Source: Clostridia bacterium
Lineage (GTDB): Bacteria; Bacillota; Clostridia; UBA1381
NCBI GenBank assembly: GCA_017551095.1
Contig: JAFZMQ010000041.1
Coordinates: forward strand, 1-64,000
Direction: 5' to 3'
Length of the DNA stretch: 64,000 bases
The notes under the pieces were generated by a model. That model was not told where the DNA came from. It searched no databases and was given only the letters and a program-made list of their open reading frames with translations. Position numbers and translations under genes: made by a program. Within the stretch, counting starts at the first letter, position 1, and every line of letters starts with the position of its first letter. Shown here one piece after another: positions 41,951 through 50,337 of the stretch.

Positions 41951-42685
41951 ATGATTCAGGATTTACATTCGCATACCTACTACTCGTATTGCGGCAAGGA
42001 TTCTCCTGAGGCTGTTATAAAAAATGCAATTGCAAACGGGATAGAGCTTATGGGGATTTCGGACCATTATTACGGAGTTGTAATGAACAGGCCTGGCGTT
42101 ACATACGAAAGTGCCGAACATATGGTAATAACGCATAACAACGCTCTTAAAAGGTACTTTGAACATATAAAAACTCTTGCCGAAAAATACAAGGATTATA
42201 TCAAAGTATGGTGCGGTATTGAAATTACCACTGTGGACAAGGGATTTACATTGATGCCTGACGGAGTGGATGTATCAATGTTTGATTACTGTCTTATTGA
42301 AAACTTTCAGTTGCAGCAATCTGTAATTAGTGATGTTTTAGCTTTTGCAAAACGGTGCGGATGTGCAAAAACAGGACTTGCACATATGGATTTACCCGCA
42401 TTTCTTCTTTCCAAAGGGTTAGATATGGATGAGTTTTTCAGGAAAATGAAGGAGCAAAATGTTTTCTGGGAGCTTAATGTGAATTACGACTCAAAGCATC
42501 ATTATCGGGAACATCAGTATGTAAAAGATTTTTTTGAAAACGGTGCTCTTATTGATACAGTTAAAAAAAGCGGAATAAAGATGAGCGTTGGTTTTGACGG
42601 GCATATCTTAGAAGACTATGATGCAGGAAGGGTTATATCTACCTGTCATAAGTTGGAGGAACTGTCCATTCCCATGATAGAATAA
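41951..42685 (+). CDS. PHP-domain phosphoesterase
   Basis: A 244-residue single-domain PHP protein. The metal-binding motifs are visible: DLHSHTYYSYCG at 4-15, GISDHYYG (about 36-43), an internal GIEITTVDKG (about 90-99), and later GLAHMD (about 139-144) and SVGFDGH near 215. PHP proteins hydrolyse phosphoesters with a trinuclear metal site, as in histidinol phosphatase or nucleotidases. The substrate is not clear. AAGGAG lies 8 bases upstream. It converges on the permease/HD-GYP gene with a shared terminator. Confidence 0.82.
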   Translation: MIQDLHSHTYYSYCGKDSPEAVIKNAIANGIELMGISDHYYGVVMNRPGVTYESAEHMVITHNNALKRYFEHIKTLAEKYKDYIKVWCGIEITTVDKGFTLMPDGVDVSMFDYCLIENFQLQQSVISDVLAFAKRCGCAKTGLAHMDLPAFLLSKGLDMDEFFRKMKEQNVFWELNVNYDSKHHYREHQYVKDFFENGALIDTVKKSGIKMSVGFDGHILEDYDAGRVISTCHKLEELSIPMIE

Positions 42686-42692
42686 TTATTAT

Positions 42693-42728
42693 AAAAACGG
42701 CTTAAACACTTGGTTTAAGCCGTTTTTT
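42693..42728. terminator. Bidirectional terminator
   Basis: A 15-bp perfect stem AAAAACGGCTTAAAC / GTTTAAGCCGTTTTT with a 5-base loop. It serves both convergent genes. Confidence 0.9.
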
Positions 42729-42733
42729 ATATA

Positions 42734-45103
42734 TCAAAGATTGGAATAATATGCTTCGATTTTCGGGATAGCTCTTTCAAAATATACTATCAGTCGGCTG
42801 TCAAATTGAGTCCCGTTTCCGTCCATTATGATTTTATAAGCTTCTTCAAACGACATTTTATCCTTATACACCCGTTTTGAAACAAGTGCGTCATAAACAT
42901 CGGCAATTGCCATTATTCGTGCCTCAATCGGTATCGCCTCTCCGACTAATTTTTTCGGATAGCCCGAACCGTCAAAACGCTCATGGTGATAGTGAGCCAT
43001 ATTTATGGCAATTTGTTTGAATCTTTCATTATCAACGCTTTCTACAATCTGCGAAATAATACGGGCACCCTCTGTTGTATGCGTTTTCATTATCTCAAAT
43101 TCTTCCAGAGTAAATCTGCCGGGTTTGCGTAAAATAGCGTCGTCAACGGCAATTTTGCCGATATCGTGCATCGGTGCGGCAGTTATTATGCAGTCGTAAA
43201 ATTCATCATCTAACCCGAGGCTTTCGTCTTGTTTCATTTCTTCCGCAAGTATCTTTACTATGTCGCTGGTTCTGTTGATATGACCGCCGGTGGAATTGTC
43301 CCTGCTTTCAATCATAGTCAGCATACCGATTACAAAGTTTTGTTGCAAATCGGCGATGTGCTGATTCTTTTTTTCAACATCATCCTTTAATATGTTTTGA
43401 TATTTTTTCATAGAGAAATAGTTGCTTAAAAATCCGCCGATCGAGATGGCAAACAACCCCAAAACTACCATAAGACTATTTGTAGTTGTTCTATCCAGTC
43501 TATTAACTAAAACGCCCATATAATCGCTTTCACTCATGGCGAGAATTTCTTTTGGTGCCTCTCCGTCGCGATATGCGTCAAAAGCGTTTAATATCTTAAT
43601 CATAGTCTCTTGTTTAATCGTGTCCATCCAAATAATTCCCAAGAGAAGAATTATGGAAACAAATGCAACCCATACGATCATTGCCTTTCCGAAATGTCTT
43701 GCTCTGTCCTTGGAGATAACATGATGGAAGAAGATCATACCAAAAACCGACCAAAGTATAAACAAGAGATAGGTTTCTGAGCTTAAAGCATTTGTGTGCA
43801 GCTCCGGAACAATTATAAACACACCAAAGACGGTCATTGCAATCAACACGATAAGTCCTGCGGCAAAGCTCTTCTTGTCGTTATCCTGCTTTGCACATTT
43901 TATGGTAGCCGCGGCAACAAATCCGTAGAGGAAAATAGCAATAATTGTTGTAACATCAACAATCCAACCTATCGCTGAACGCCCTAAGAAAAGCACAAAT
44001 AACGAGATTGCCCCCACAAACAGAATTGCCATTGCCGGAATCCCTTTTTCATTAAGCTTGGTAAATCTCTCTGAAAGTATGGAATCGCGTCCGATTACAT
44101 GCATCATGCGGCAAAGAGCCCACAGGTTTGCAATCAGACTGGTTGCAATCAATGCAAATAGTGCAAAGAAGAGCAACATTATTCCAAAATCCCCAAGATA
44201 ATAACCGGTAGCGTAAAATGCAGGAAGTGCTTTTAGCCCGGAAAGATTGCCTAAATCGTCTATATATTCAACCCAGCTGCTATATTCCGGAGGATATGCC
44301 GTAACCGAAAGAAGCGTGACAAAAATATACAATGCCGTTGTAATTATGATTGATAATGACAAAATCCCGAAAACCTGTTTTTTGGGAAAATTGAATTCGG
44401 TTGACGAATGCATAACGCTCTCAAATCCGATAAACGCCCAAGGAGAAATGGACGCTATTTTAGCCACTTGTGCAATGGGCAAACTGTCGGGTGCAAAATT
44501 AGGATTAAAGCCCACAGAACCGGACAAAAAATTGACTATGCCAACGATAAAGCAAACGGTTATACTAACCACGAAGATAGCAACAAGCCCTATCATCACT
44601 CTTGCTATTGTTTTTTTACTATTTATCATCAGAAATACGGTAAGCCCGATTACTGCCGCTGTCAGAAGCAGCTCACCTAAATATATTTCATAACCAAAAA
44701 TGGTATAAAGATAGCCAAAACGGAATACATCTCCGAAAATATACCGTGCAAAAAGCGGAACAGCCGTCGCATTTGCCCAAAAAATCGAAGCATAAAGCAA
44801 AAATACAAACCAGGAAATAAGAAAAGCACGGTCGTATCCGAATACTTTTTTCGTAAAAAAGTATACACCGGTTCCTTCCGGATACCGATTTGCCAGATAG
44901 TGATAGTTCCAGCAAACCAATATCATGATTGCAGCACCGATTAAAAGTCCGAGTACGCTGCCCAAAGGACCTGCTTGTTTAAGATATGTATTGCTTGTTA
45001 CTACTAATGACCCCCAACCGACACTTGTGCCAACAGCAAATGCTAAAACTGTCAAAGGGGACATAAACGGTTTCATTTCCTGAACGGATGAATCAGATCG
45101 CAT
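42734..45103 (-). CDS. APC-superfamily amino-acid permease fused to an HD-GYP phosphodiesterase domain
   Basis: 789 residues. The permease part (about 10-470; TM1 motif GTSVGWGS) is clearly paralogous to the gene at 4951-7179: VVTSNTYL.QAGPLGS, FGYDRAF and IFWANAT.(I/V)PLFARY recur in both. Two further membrane segments (about 485-580) flank an extracytoplasmic loop. After NYFSMKKY and a coiled-coil linker (about 575-605) comes an HD-GYP domain (about 605-785) with AAPMHDIGKIAVDD (HD near 646-647) and HHERFDGSGYP, both intact. HD-GYP enzymes hydrolyse c-di-GMP. Predicted role: nutrient-sensing c-di-GMP breakdown, the counterpart of the permease-GGDEF protein. The AGGAAGAAAAGAA before ATG 45103 is a moderate ribosome site. 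Confidence 0.9.
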   Translation of the reverse strand: MRSDSSVQEMKPFMSPLTVLAFAVGTSVGWGSLVVTSNTYLKQAGPLGSVLGLLIGAAIMILVCWNYHYLANRYPEGTGVYFFTKKVFGYDRAFLISWFVFLLYASIFWANATAVPLFARYIFGDVFRFGYLYTIFGYEIYLGELLLTAAVIGLTVFLMINSKKTIARVMIGLVAIFVVSITVCFIVGIVNFLSGSVGFNPNFAPDSLPIAQVAKIASISPWAFIGFESVMHSSTEFNFPKKQVFGILSLSIIITTALYIFVTLLSVTAYPPEYSSWVEYIDDLGNLSGLKALPAFYATGYYLGDFGIMLLFFALFALIATSLIANLWALCRMMHVIGRDSILSERFTKLNEKGIPAMAILFVGAISLFVLFLGRSAIGWIVDVTTIIAIFLYGFVAAATIKCAKQDNDKKSFAAGLIVLIAMTVFGVFIIVPELHTNALSSETYLLFILWSVFGMIFFHHVISKDRARHFGKAMIVWVAFVSIILLLGIIWMDTIKQETMIKILNAFDAYRDGEAPKEILAMSESDYMGVLVNRLDRTTTNSLMVVLGLFAISIGGFLSNYFSMKKYQNILKDDVEKKNQHIADLQQNFVIGMLTMIESRDNSTGGHINRTSDIVKILAEEMKQDESLGLDDEFYDCIITAAPMHDIGKIAVDDAILRKPGRFTLEEFEIMKTHTTEGARIISQIVESVDNERFKQIAINMAHYHHERFDGSGYPKKLVGEAIPIEARIMAIADVYDALVSKRVYKDKMSFEEAYKIIMDGNGTQFDSRLIVYFERAIPKIEAYYSNL

Positions 45104-45349
45104 TTCTTTTCTTCCTTTGCATTATATATATTTATCTAATTGATTTAAAAAATCAATTAGATTATACTGCTATTTTTTGCTTTTTTCAAGACATAAACTA
45201 AAAATTGGCAATAGTGTAACCGCTTTTTTTCATTTTTAGAATCAGTTTTTCAGTTTTTTATAAAAAAGCTGCTGATAGAAGCTCCGTCTGCGGACGTGGG
45301 TACAAGGTAGCTGTTTTGTTATTTCGTCATTACAACAAAATGTTGTAAT
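45104..45349 (-). other. Leader region upstream of the permease/HD-GYP gene
   Basis: No gene is seen. On the minus strand the stretch from about 45318 to 45255 can fold with AAAA(C)AGCT / AGCTTTTTT outer arms and a TCCG-CAGA-CGGA inner hairpin, and ends in a T-run like an attenuator. A perfect 9-bp inverted repeat ATTACAACA-AAA-TGTTGTAAT lies at 45329-45349. It matches no riboswitch class I know. Confidence 0.35.
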
Positions 45350-45361
45350 TTCCTACATAAT

Positions 45362-45394
45362 AAAAAAATCGGAACAAGTGTAACTTGTTCCGAT
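45362..45394 (-). terminator. Terminator of tRNA-Pro
   Basis: ATCGGAACAAG / CTTGTTCCGAT 11-bp stem, then seven T on the minus strand, directly after the tRNA. Confidence 0.9.
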
Positions 45395-45396
45395 GG

Positions 45397-45473
<77 letters not shown>

Positions 45474-45504
45474 ATTTTGTCGCATTTTTGCTGCAACAAA
45501 GCGT

Positions 45505-45533
45505 ATTATATCATACAAAATTAAAAATTTCAA
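45505..45533 (-). promoter_or_regulatory. Promoter of tRNA-Pro
   Basis: Minus strand TTGAAA (45533-45528), 17-base spacer, TATAAT (45510-45505). Confidence 0.75.
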
Positions 45534-45557
45534 GTCTTTTTACTCAAAAAAATAAAG

Positions 45558-45586
45558 TTGATTTTATGGCTGAAATATGCTAAAAT
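45558..45586 (+). promoter_or_regulatory. Promoter of the pyrophosphatase gene
   Basis: TTGATT (45558-45563), 17-base spacer, TAAAAT (45581-45586). It diverges from the tRNA-Pro promoter. Confidence 0.65.
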
Positions 45587-45618
45587 TTAGTATAACATTA
45601 TTTAAGGAGGAATGAAAA

Positions 45619-46149
45619 ATGTCAAACATATGGCATGATATAAGCCCAAAACGAATTTCGCCCGAAAAGTTTATGGCGGTAATAGAAATCCCTTACGGGT
45701 GCAAAAATAAGTATGAAATGGATAAGGAAACAGGTCTTTTGAGGCTGGACAGAGTTTTATATACTTCAACTCACTACCCTGCAAATTACGGCTTTATTCC
45801 ACGCACATATGCCGAGGATAACGACCCGTTAGATGTTTTGGTTATCTGCCAAAAGGACATTCTTCCTATGACGCTTGTAGAATGTTACCCGATTGGCGTT
45901 ATGAAAATGACCGATGACGACGATATCGACGAAAAAATCATAGCAATACCGACAAACGACCCTGCATATACCGATTTTAAAGACATTTCCGAACTTCCGG
46001 ACCATATGTTTGAGGAAATTATGCACTTTTTCAGAGTTTACAAAACGCTTGAAGGCAAGGAAACGGTTGTAAATGAAGTGCTGGGAAATGAAGAAGCAAA
46101 AGCAGTTATAAAAAAATGCATGGCGGCATACAAAGATACATATTGCTAA
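45619..46149 (+). CDS. ppa: Inorganic pyrophosphatase
   Basis: A 176-residue family I soluble pyrophosphatase. Key residues are in EIPYGCKNKYEMDKETG, HYPANYGFIPRTYAEDNDPLD (conserved Asp cluster DNDPLDVL, about 71-78) and DDDDIDEKIIAIP. It hydrolyses PPi to two Pi and pulls biosynthetic reactions forward. AAGGAGG lies 7 bases before ATG 45619. A sirtuin and an MscS channel gene follow closely and may be co-transcribed. Confidence 0.95.
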   Translation: MSNIWHDISPKRISPEKFMAVIEIPYGCKNKYEMDKETGLLRLDRVLYTSTHYPANYGFIPRTYAEDNDPLDVLVICQKDILPMTLVECYPIGVMKMTDDDDIDEKIIAIPTNDPAYTDFKDISELPDHMFEEIMHFFRVYKTLEGKETVVNEVLGNEEAKAVIKKCMAAYKDTYC

Positions 46150-46167
46150 AAGCTCATAAGAGGTAGA

Positions 46168-46914
46168 ATGATGGGATTTTCAAAACTTGCACAAATGATA
46201 AAAGAATGTGATAATATCGTGTTTTTTGGCGGTGCGGGTGTTTCAACCGAAAGCGGTGTTAAGGATTACCGCAGTCAAGATGGGCTTTATAATACCGTAA
46301 AGGATTACGGCGTATCGTCTGAAATTATTTTAAGTCATAGCTTTTTCTTTCAAAAACCCGACATTTTTTATGATTTTTACAGGAAATACTTTATTGCAGA
46401 TGTAAAGCCGAATAAAGCACATAAGGCACTTTATGAGCTTGAAAAAATGGGAAAGTTAAAGGCTGTAATAACTCAGAATATTGACGGACTGCACCAGGAT
46501 GCAGGGAGCAAAAATGTGGTTGAGCTTCACGGAACGGCAAAGGAGTTTTATTGCAGTAATTGCGGTAAAATATCGGATAACGGGAAGATAATTGAAGCTA
46601 TTAAAGCGGGAGAAATTCCAAAGTGTGAACATTGCGGCGGAATAATGAAACCAAAGGTTGTTTTGTATGAAGAACCGCTATTTGAAGGTGTTGCGGAAAA
46701 AGCCGTTTCATATATTGAAAACGCCGATATGCTGATAGTAGGCGGCACATCACTTGCGGTCTATCCTGCCGCGTCGTTTGTGAGATATTTTGGCGGTAAA
46801 TATACTGTTATAATAAATAAATCGGAAACCGGCTATGACGGTAATGCAAATTTGGTCATACGCGAGAATATCGGAGAAGTTTTTGATGCAGTTATGAGAG
46901 AGTTGAGGGGATAG
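46168..46914 (+). CDS. NAD-dependent protein deacylase (sirtuin)
   Basis: A 248-residue Sir2 protein. Motifs: FGGAGVSTESGVKDYRS at 20-36, TQNIDGLH with the catalytic His region (about 107-127, VVELHG), a zinc site CSNCGK...CEHCGG, KPKVVLYEEPL, and VGGTSLAVYPA near the NAD site. It removes acyl groups from lysine with NAD+ use. GAGGTAGA precedes ATG ATG. It lies 18 bases after ppa and 1 base before the MscS gene. Confidence 0.94.
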   Translation: MMGFSKLAQMIKECDNIVFFGGAGVSTESGVKDYRSQDGLYNTVKDYGVSSEIILSHSFFFQKPDIFYDFYRKYFIADVKPNKAHKALYELEKMGKLKAVITQNIDGLHQDAGSKNVVELHGTAKEFYCSNCGKISDNGKIIEAIKAGEIPKCEHCGGIMKPKVVLYEEPLFEGVAEKAVSYIENADMLIVGGTSLAVYPAASFVRYFGGKYTVIINKSETGYDGNANLVIRENIGEVFDAVMRELRG

Positions 46915-46915
46915 A

Positions 46916-47713
46916 ATGGATTTTACAAAACTTATGCAGGAAAATCTGTGGCTTAGCAGAGCTTTGTATTCTTTGATTGCCATTATTCTGGCAATCGCTA
47001 TTTATCGGGTATTTACAAGGTTGGTTTTTAAAAAGGTTTCCGACAGTAATAATTTTTTTAGCAGCAAAAAGTATTATACCTACATCAAATTATTAAAAAG
47101 CATAGCAAGGTACTTATTTATCCTCATACTGATTCTTGTCCTGCTTAAAATAAACGGTGTAAACATTACATCTATTGTAACAGGCGTAGGAGTGTTGGGC
47201 ATAATATTCGGTTTTGCAATCCAGGATGCGTTAAAAGATGTAATAAAAGGCTTTGATATTATAACCGATTCCTATTATCATGTAGGGGATGTTATTAAAT
47301 TTGAGAATTATACAGGCGTTGTTTTGGCTATCGGGCTTAAAACAACAAGGATAGAAGATATTTATCAAAAGAACATTGTTTCCATTTCCAATAGGAATAT
47401 TGAAAAAGTTGAAGTTCTGTCACATATGATAAATATAGATTTACCGCTCCCGTATGATTTAAAGCTGAGCGATGCGAAAGATGAAATCGGCTATATCGTC
47501 GAGAATATCAGAAAACTTGATAAGGTAGAAAAGGTTGAGTTTTGCGGTGTTAATGATTTTGCGGATTCGAGCATAAAATATCAAATCAAGGTCTATTGTC
47601 AACCGATAGACAGACTTCAAACGAGAAGAGATGCACTTACATGCATTTTAGAGTGCTTAGAAGAAAAAGATATACATATTCCGTTTAATCAGCTTGATGT
47701 CCATCAAAAATAG
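46916..47713 (+). CDS. MscS-family mechanosensitive channel
   Basis: A 265-residue small-conductance channel: three membrane helices (about 14-40, 62-80, 85-105), with TM3 and the pore-lining segment reading VGVLGIIFGFAIQDALKDVI, then the beta domain VGDVIKFENYTGVVLAIGLKTTRI and an alpha/beta C-terminal domain. It opens under membrane tension to release solutes in hypo-osmotic shock. GAGGGGATAG precedes the start, which follows the sirtuin stop by one base. Confidence 0.92.
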   Translation: MDFTKLMQENLWLSRALYSLIAIILAIAIYRVFTRLVFKKVSDSNNFFSSKKYYTYIKLLKSIARYLFILILILVLLKINGVNITSIVTGVGVLGIIFGFAIQDALKDVIKGFDIITDSYYHVGDVIKFENYTGVVLAIGLKTTRIEDIYQKNIVSISNRNIEKVEVLSHMINIDLPLPYDLKLSDAKDEIGYIVENIRKLDKVEKVEFCGVNDFADSSIKYQIKVYCQPIDRLQTRRDALTCILECLEEKDIHIPFNQLDVHQK

Positions 47714-47834
47714 CAGACAAAAAATGCATTTTGCACAAAATTTTTCCAAATAGAAAATTTCAAAAATTGCATAAAATGACACCTTTTGCAGAAAATAAGA
47801 AGGCAAATTAAAAAAAGCAAAAGGAGTTTTATAG

Positions 47835-48374
47835 ATGAAAGCAACAGGAATAGTAAGAAGAATAGATGATTTGGGCAGGGTAGTAATTCCAAAGGAAATC
47901 CGCCGCACAATGCGGATTCGCGAGGGCGACCCGCTCGAAATCTATACTGAAAAAGACGGGGAGGTTATCTTTAAAAAGTATTCCCCAATAGGCGAACTTG
48001 GTGATTTTGCAATAACATATGCAGAAACACTTAACAAAACCACCGGCGTTCCCACACTAATAACCGACCGCGACAACATCATAGCCGTTTCCGGCGTATC
48101 CAAAAAGGATTTTATGGAAAAACGGGTTAGTTCCGACATAGAGAACCTTATGAGCGAAAAGGAGTCCTTTAAATCGCAGGGCACAAATCAGGGCGTTTCG
48201 ATTGCTGAGGGCGTTGATAATTGCAGTGCGGGAGTTGTTGTGCCGATTGTGTCGGAGGGTGACACGATAGGCTCGGTTATATTCGTCATGAAGGATAGCC
48301 AAAACCCCACCGAAACGGAAGTCAAACTTGCCGAAGCGGCAGCGGGATTTTTAGGTAAGCATATGGAAGGCTAA
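47835..48374 (+). CDS. spoVT: Stage V sporulation protein T (SpoVT)
   Basis: A 179-residue regulator with an N-terminal AbrB swapped-hairpin DNA-binding domain (MKATGIVRRIDDLGRVVIPK, RREGDP-like IREGDPLEIY, about 1-50) and a C-terminal GAF-like domain (about 55-175). SpoVT tunes sigma-G-dependent gene expression in the forespore. AAAAGGAG precedes ATG 47835. The gene borders the prophage-like cluster, and a bidirectional terminator separates them. Confidence 0.95.
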   Translation: MKATGIVRRIDDLGRVVIPKEIRRTMRIREGDPLEIYTEKDGEVIFKKYSPIGELGDFAITYAETLNKTTGVPTLITDRDNIIAVSGVSKKDFMEKRVSSDIENLMSEKESFKSQGTNQGVSIAEGVDNCSAGVVVPIVSEGDTIGSVIFVMKDSQNPTETEVKLAEAAAGFLGKHMEG

Positions 48375-48406
48375 AAAAACTTTCCTCGAAAGAGGAAAGT
48401 TTTTTT
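48373..48406. terminator. Bidirectional terminator between spoVT and the phage repressor
   Basis: A 15-bp stem (AAAAAAACTTTCCTC / GAGGAAAGTTTTTTT) with a GAAA tetraloop. It overlaps the spoVT stop. Confidence 0.9.
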
Positions 48407-48415
48407 GTGTGGCAA

Positions 48416-49051
48416 CTATCTTATTCTGCTGGTAAATGCGACGGCTTTGCCTAAAATGCGTATATGGTTCAGCTGTTCGCCGTCAAAAACCATAGGCTGA
48501 TACTTAGGATTCTCCGCCTGTAAAATAACACGCTCATTTTCGGGATAATAATAAAATCTTTTTAATGTCACCTCATCATCATTTACGATAACTACGGCAA
48601 TTTCGCCGTTTTCCACCATAGTTTGCTCACGCACAAATACAGTGTCGCCGTCAAGAATCCGTGCATTTATCATACTGTCGCCTTGTGCAGTAAGACAAAA
48701 ATCCGCATTTATGTCGTCAGACGCTTCGACAACCGTCTCATATTCCGCCTCGCACATAATAGGCTCACCACAAGCAATCTTTCCAAGCATTGGAAAGCTT
48801 TTTTTATGGATTTTGCCAAGCCCGAACTTTTCAAAATCAACGGGGGATACACCTGCGGAATACCCCTTTAAATAATCTATCGTAACACCAAAATATCCCG
48901 CAATCCGCTTTAAAAGGTCATCAGAATGCGGACTTCTTTTGTTCTGCTCATACATACCCACGGCACTTTTTGATATTCCCAAAATATCTGCGAGTTCCGC
49001 CTGCGAAAGTTTTTCCTGCTTTCGTAAATCTTTTAGTATATCACCAAACAT
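48416..49051 (-). CDS. CI/LexA-type phage repressor (HTH plus S24 peptidase)
   Basis: 211 residues. The HTH domain (about 1-62) reads LSQAELADILGISKSAVGMYEQ. A linker leads to an S24 self-cleaving domain with the catalytic Ser in GDSMINARILDGDTVFVR and Lys in EVTLKRFYYY. Such repressors are inactivated by RecA-stimulated self-cleavage on DNA damage. A cleavage site is likely at the Ala-Cys-Gly stretch (GKIACGEP). ATG 49051 has AAAGGGG upstream; an in-frame ATG at 49081 is not needed. Four related palindromes lie in the 227-base gap to the first rightward gene. Confidence 0.92.
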   Translation of the reverse strand: MFGDILKDLRKQEKLSQAELADILGISKSAVGMYEQNKRSPHSDDLLKRIAGYFGVTIDYLKGYSAGVSPVDFEKFGLGKIHKKSFPMLGKIACGEPIMCEAEYETVVEASDDINADFCLTAQGDSMINARILDGDTVFVREQTMVENGEIAVVIVNDDEVTLKRFYYYPENERVILQAENPKYQPMVFDGEQLNHIRILGKAVAFTSRIR

Positions 49052-49101
49052 AATTTTACCCCTTTTTATTTTTTTCAACAAATTTCAACAATAATTTTAT
49101 A

Positions 49102-49235
49102 CACGAAATGTGGTTTTGTCAATACTTTTACGAAAAAATTTAGAAAATTTTGTTAGATTCCCACAAATCGTGTTAAAAATACTTGACAAATCACACAAAA
49201 TGTGGTTTATTATAATAACAAATCACAAAATGTGG
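49102..49235. promoter_or_regulatory. Operator/promoter region of the prophage, four repressor sites
   Basis: Four 12-base sites with consensus CACRAWWTGTGG: CACGAAATGTGG (49102-49113), CCACAAATCGTG read on the other strand (49161-49172), CACAAAATGTGG (49194-49205) and CACAAAATGTGG (49224-49235). The third fills the 17-base spacer between TTGACA (49183-49188) and a weak TTTATT -10 of the rightward promoter; a better TATAAT at 49211-49216 is badly spaced. The first overlaps the leftward promoter (TTGACA, minus strand 49121-49116, and TATAAA beyond), so the repressor should control itself too. Confidence 0.75.
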
Positions 49236-49278
49236 ACTTTGTGCGGACGGAAAATTTAACAGCGAAGGAGGTACAAAA

Positions 49279-49476
49279 ATGAATGAGTATGCAGAAATTA
49301 TGCGTATGGAACGGTCACGAACGATGAATTACGGTGCTGATTACGGAGATGAAACGGAAATAAAATGTCCCGTTTGCGGCAGCAGCGAGTGGGATTTTTT
49401 GCTGAAAGACTGCCACGGCGACCTGATCGGATGTGAAGAATGTGTGAGTAAAATCTATTACGACGAGCTTTTTTGA
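49279..49476 (+). CDS. Small zinc-ribbon phage protein
   Basis: A 65-residue protein with CPVCGSSEWDFLLKDCHGDL...GCEECV, two Cys pairs for one zinc site. It is the first rightward gene after the operators, where a Cro repressor or other early regulator would be expected. AAGGAGG lies 8 bases upstream. Its stop overlaps the ribosome site of the next gene. Possible nucleic-acid or regulator binding; unproven. Confidence 0.7.
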   Translation: MNEYAEIMRMERSRTMNYGADYGDETEIKCPVCGSSEWDFLLKDCHGDLIGCEECVSKIYYDELF

Positions 49477-49487
49477 AGGAGTTAGTT

Positions 49488-49802
49488 ATGACGAAAAACG
49501 ATTTGATGCAGATTTATTATTTGGACAAGGAGATAGAATCGTGGATTGACGATGCGAAGTATGTAAAGGACGGTGCAAGAAAAAAGCAGATTGAAAAACA
49601 GCTTTTAAAGCTCAAAGAGAAGAGGCAGGAGGTTGTGAATTTCATTATGTCGATTGAAGACCCGCAAACAAGGCTGATTGTAAAACTGAGATGCTTTAAT
49701 CTTTTGAGCTGGAATGCGGTTGCGGACAGGATTGGCGGAATGAATTCGGAGTACACGGTAAAGAAAAGATTTTACAGATTTTTGGAAAAAGCAGGGGCAT
49801 AG
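49488..49802 (+). CDS. ArpU/sigma-like late transcription regulator
   Basis: A 104-residue protein: helical coiled N-terminal part (DKEIESWIDDAKYVKDGA...KEKRQEV), then a sigma region-4-like HTH (DPQTRLIVKLRCFNLLSW...ADRIGGMNSEYTVKKRFYRFL). This fits the ArpU/DUF1492-type regulators that sit just before terminase genes in Firmicute phages and turn on late genes. AAGGAG precedes ATG 49488. Confidence 0.72.
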   Translation: MTKNDLMQIYYLDKEIESWIDDAKYVKDGARKKQIEKQLLKLKEKRQEVVNFIMSIEDPQTRLIVKLRCFNLLSWNAVADRIGGMNSEYTVKKRFYRFLEKAGA

Positions 49803-49893
49803 AAATCTGTCCCATATGTCCCGAGGAATTGTGGTAATATTAAATAAATTTTGAGGGAAAGTCTAAGCTTTTTAGACGGCGAAAGGATTAACA

Positions 49894-50337
49894 ATGGCAA
49901 AAACTGATTTTTGGCTTACACGGAGCGGACTATTGCTTATTGCTTCGTGGAGGAGGAGCGGAGTAAGTGTAAGCAAAATTGCGGAAAAAATCGGGATTTC
50001 CGCAAAACGATTAGAGCGTCTGGCAAAAGAGAATAGGATGCTTTCGGAGGCACTTATGTACGACAGGGAACAGACAGACGCTATGGTAGAGGAGGCACTT
50101 CTTAAAAAGGCACTCGGCTTTTTCGTATCGGAGGAAAAGCATGTAGTAAAAGCAAACGGTCAGGAGGAAGTGACTACTGTTTCAAAAGAGGTCCCGCCGG
50201 ATGTATCGGCAGCGACGGTGTGGCTTAAAAACCGATGCCCTGACAAATGGCGTGATAAACCGAGTGAAAATGACAGTGAGCTTATGAAACACTTGGAGAA
50301 AATTATGGGAGGCATTGATGCTGAGGCTGACCGATAA
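49894..50337 (+). CDS. Terminase small subunit-like protein
   Basis: A 147-residue protein with an HTH (VSKIAEKIGISAKRLERLAK) and the common small-terminase tail pattern AATVWLKNRCPDKWRDKP. It should recognise phage DNA for packaging and directly precedes the large subunit. The last 20 bases overlap that gene. Confidence 0.75.
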   Translation: MAKTDFWLTRSGLLLIASWRRSGVSVSKIAEKIGISAKRLERLAKENRMLSEALMYDREQTDAMVEEALLKKALGFFVSEEKHVVKANGQEEVTTVSKEVPPDVSAATVWLKNRCPDKWRDKPSENDSELMKHLEKIMGGIDAEADR

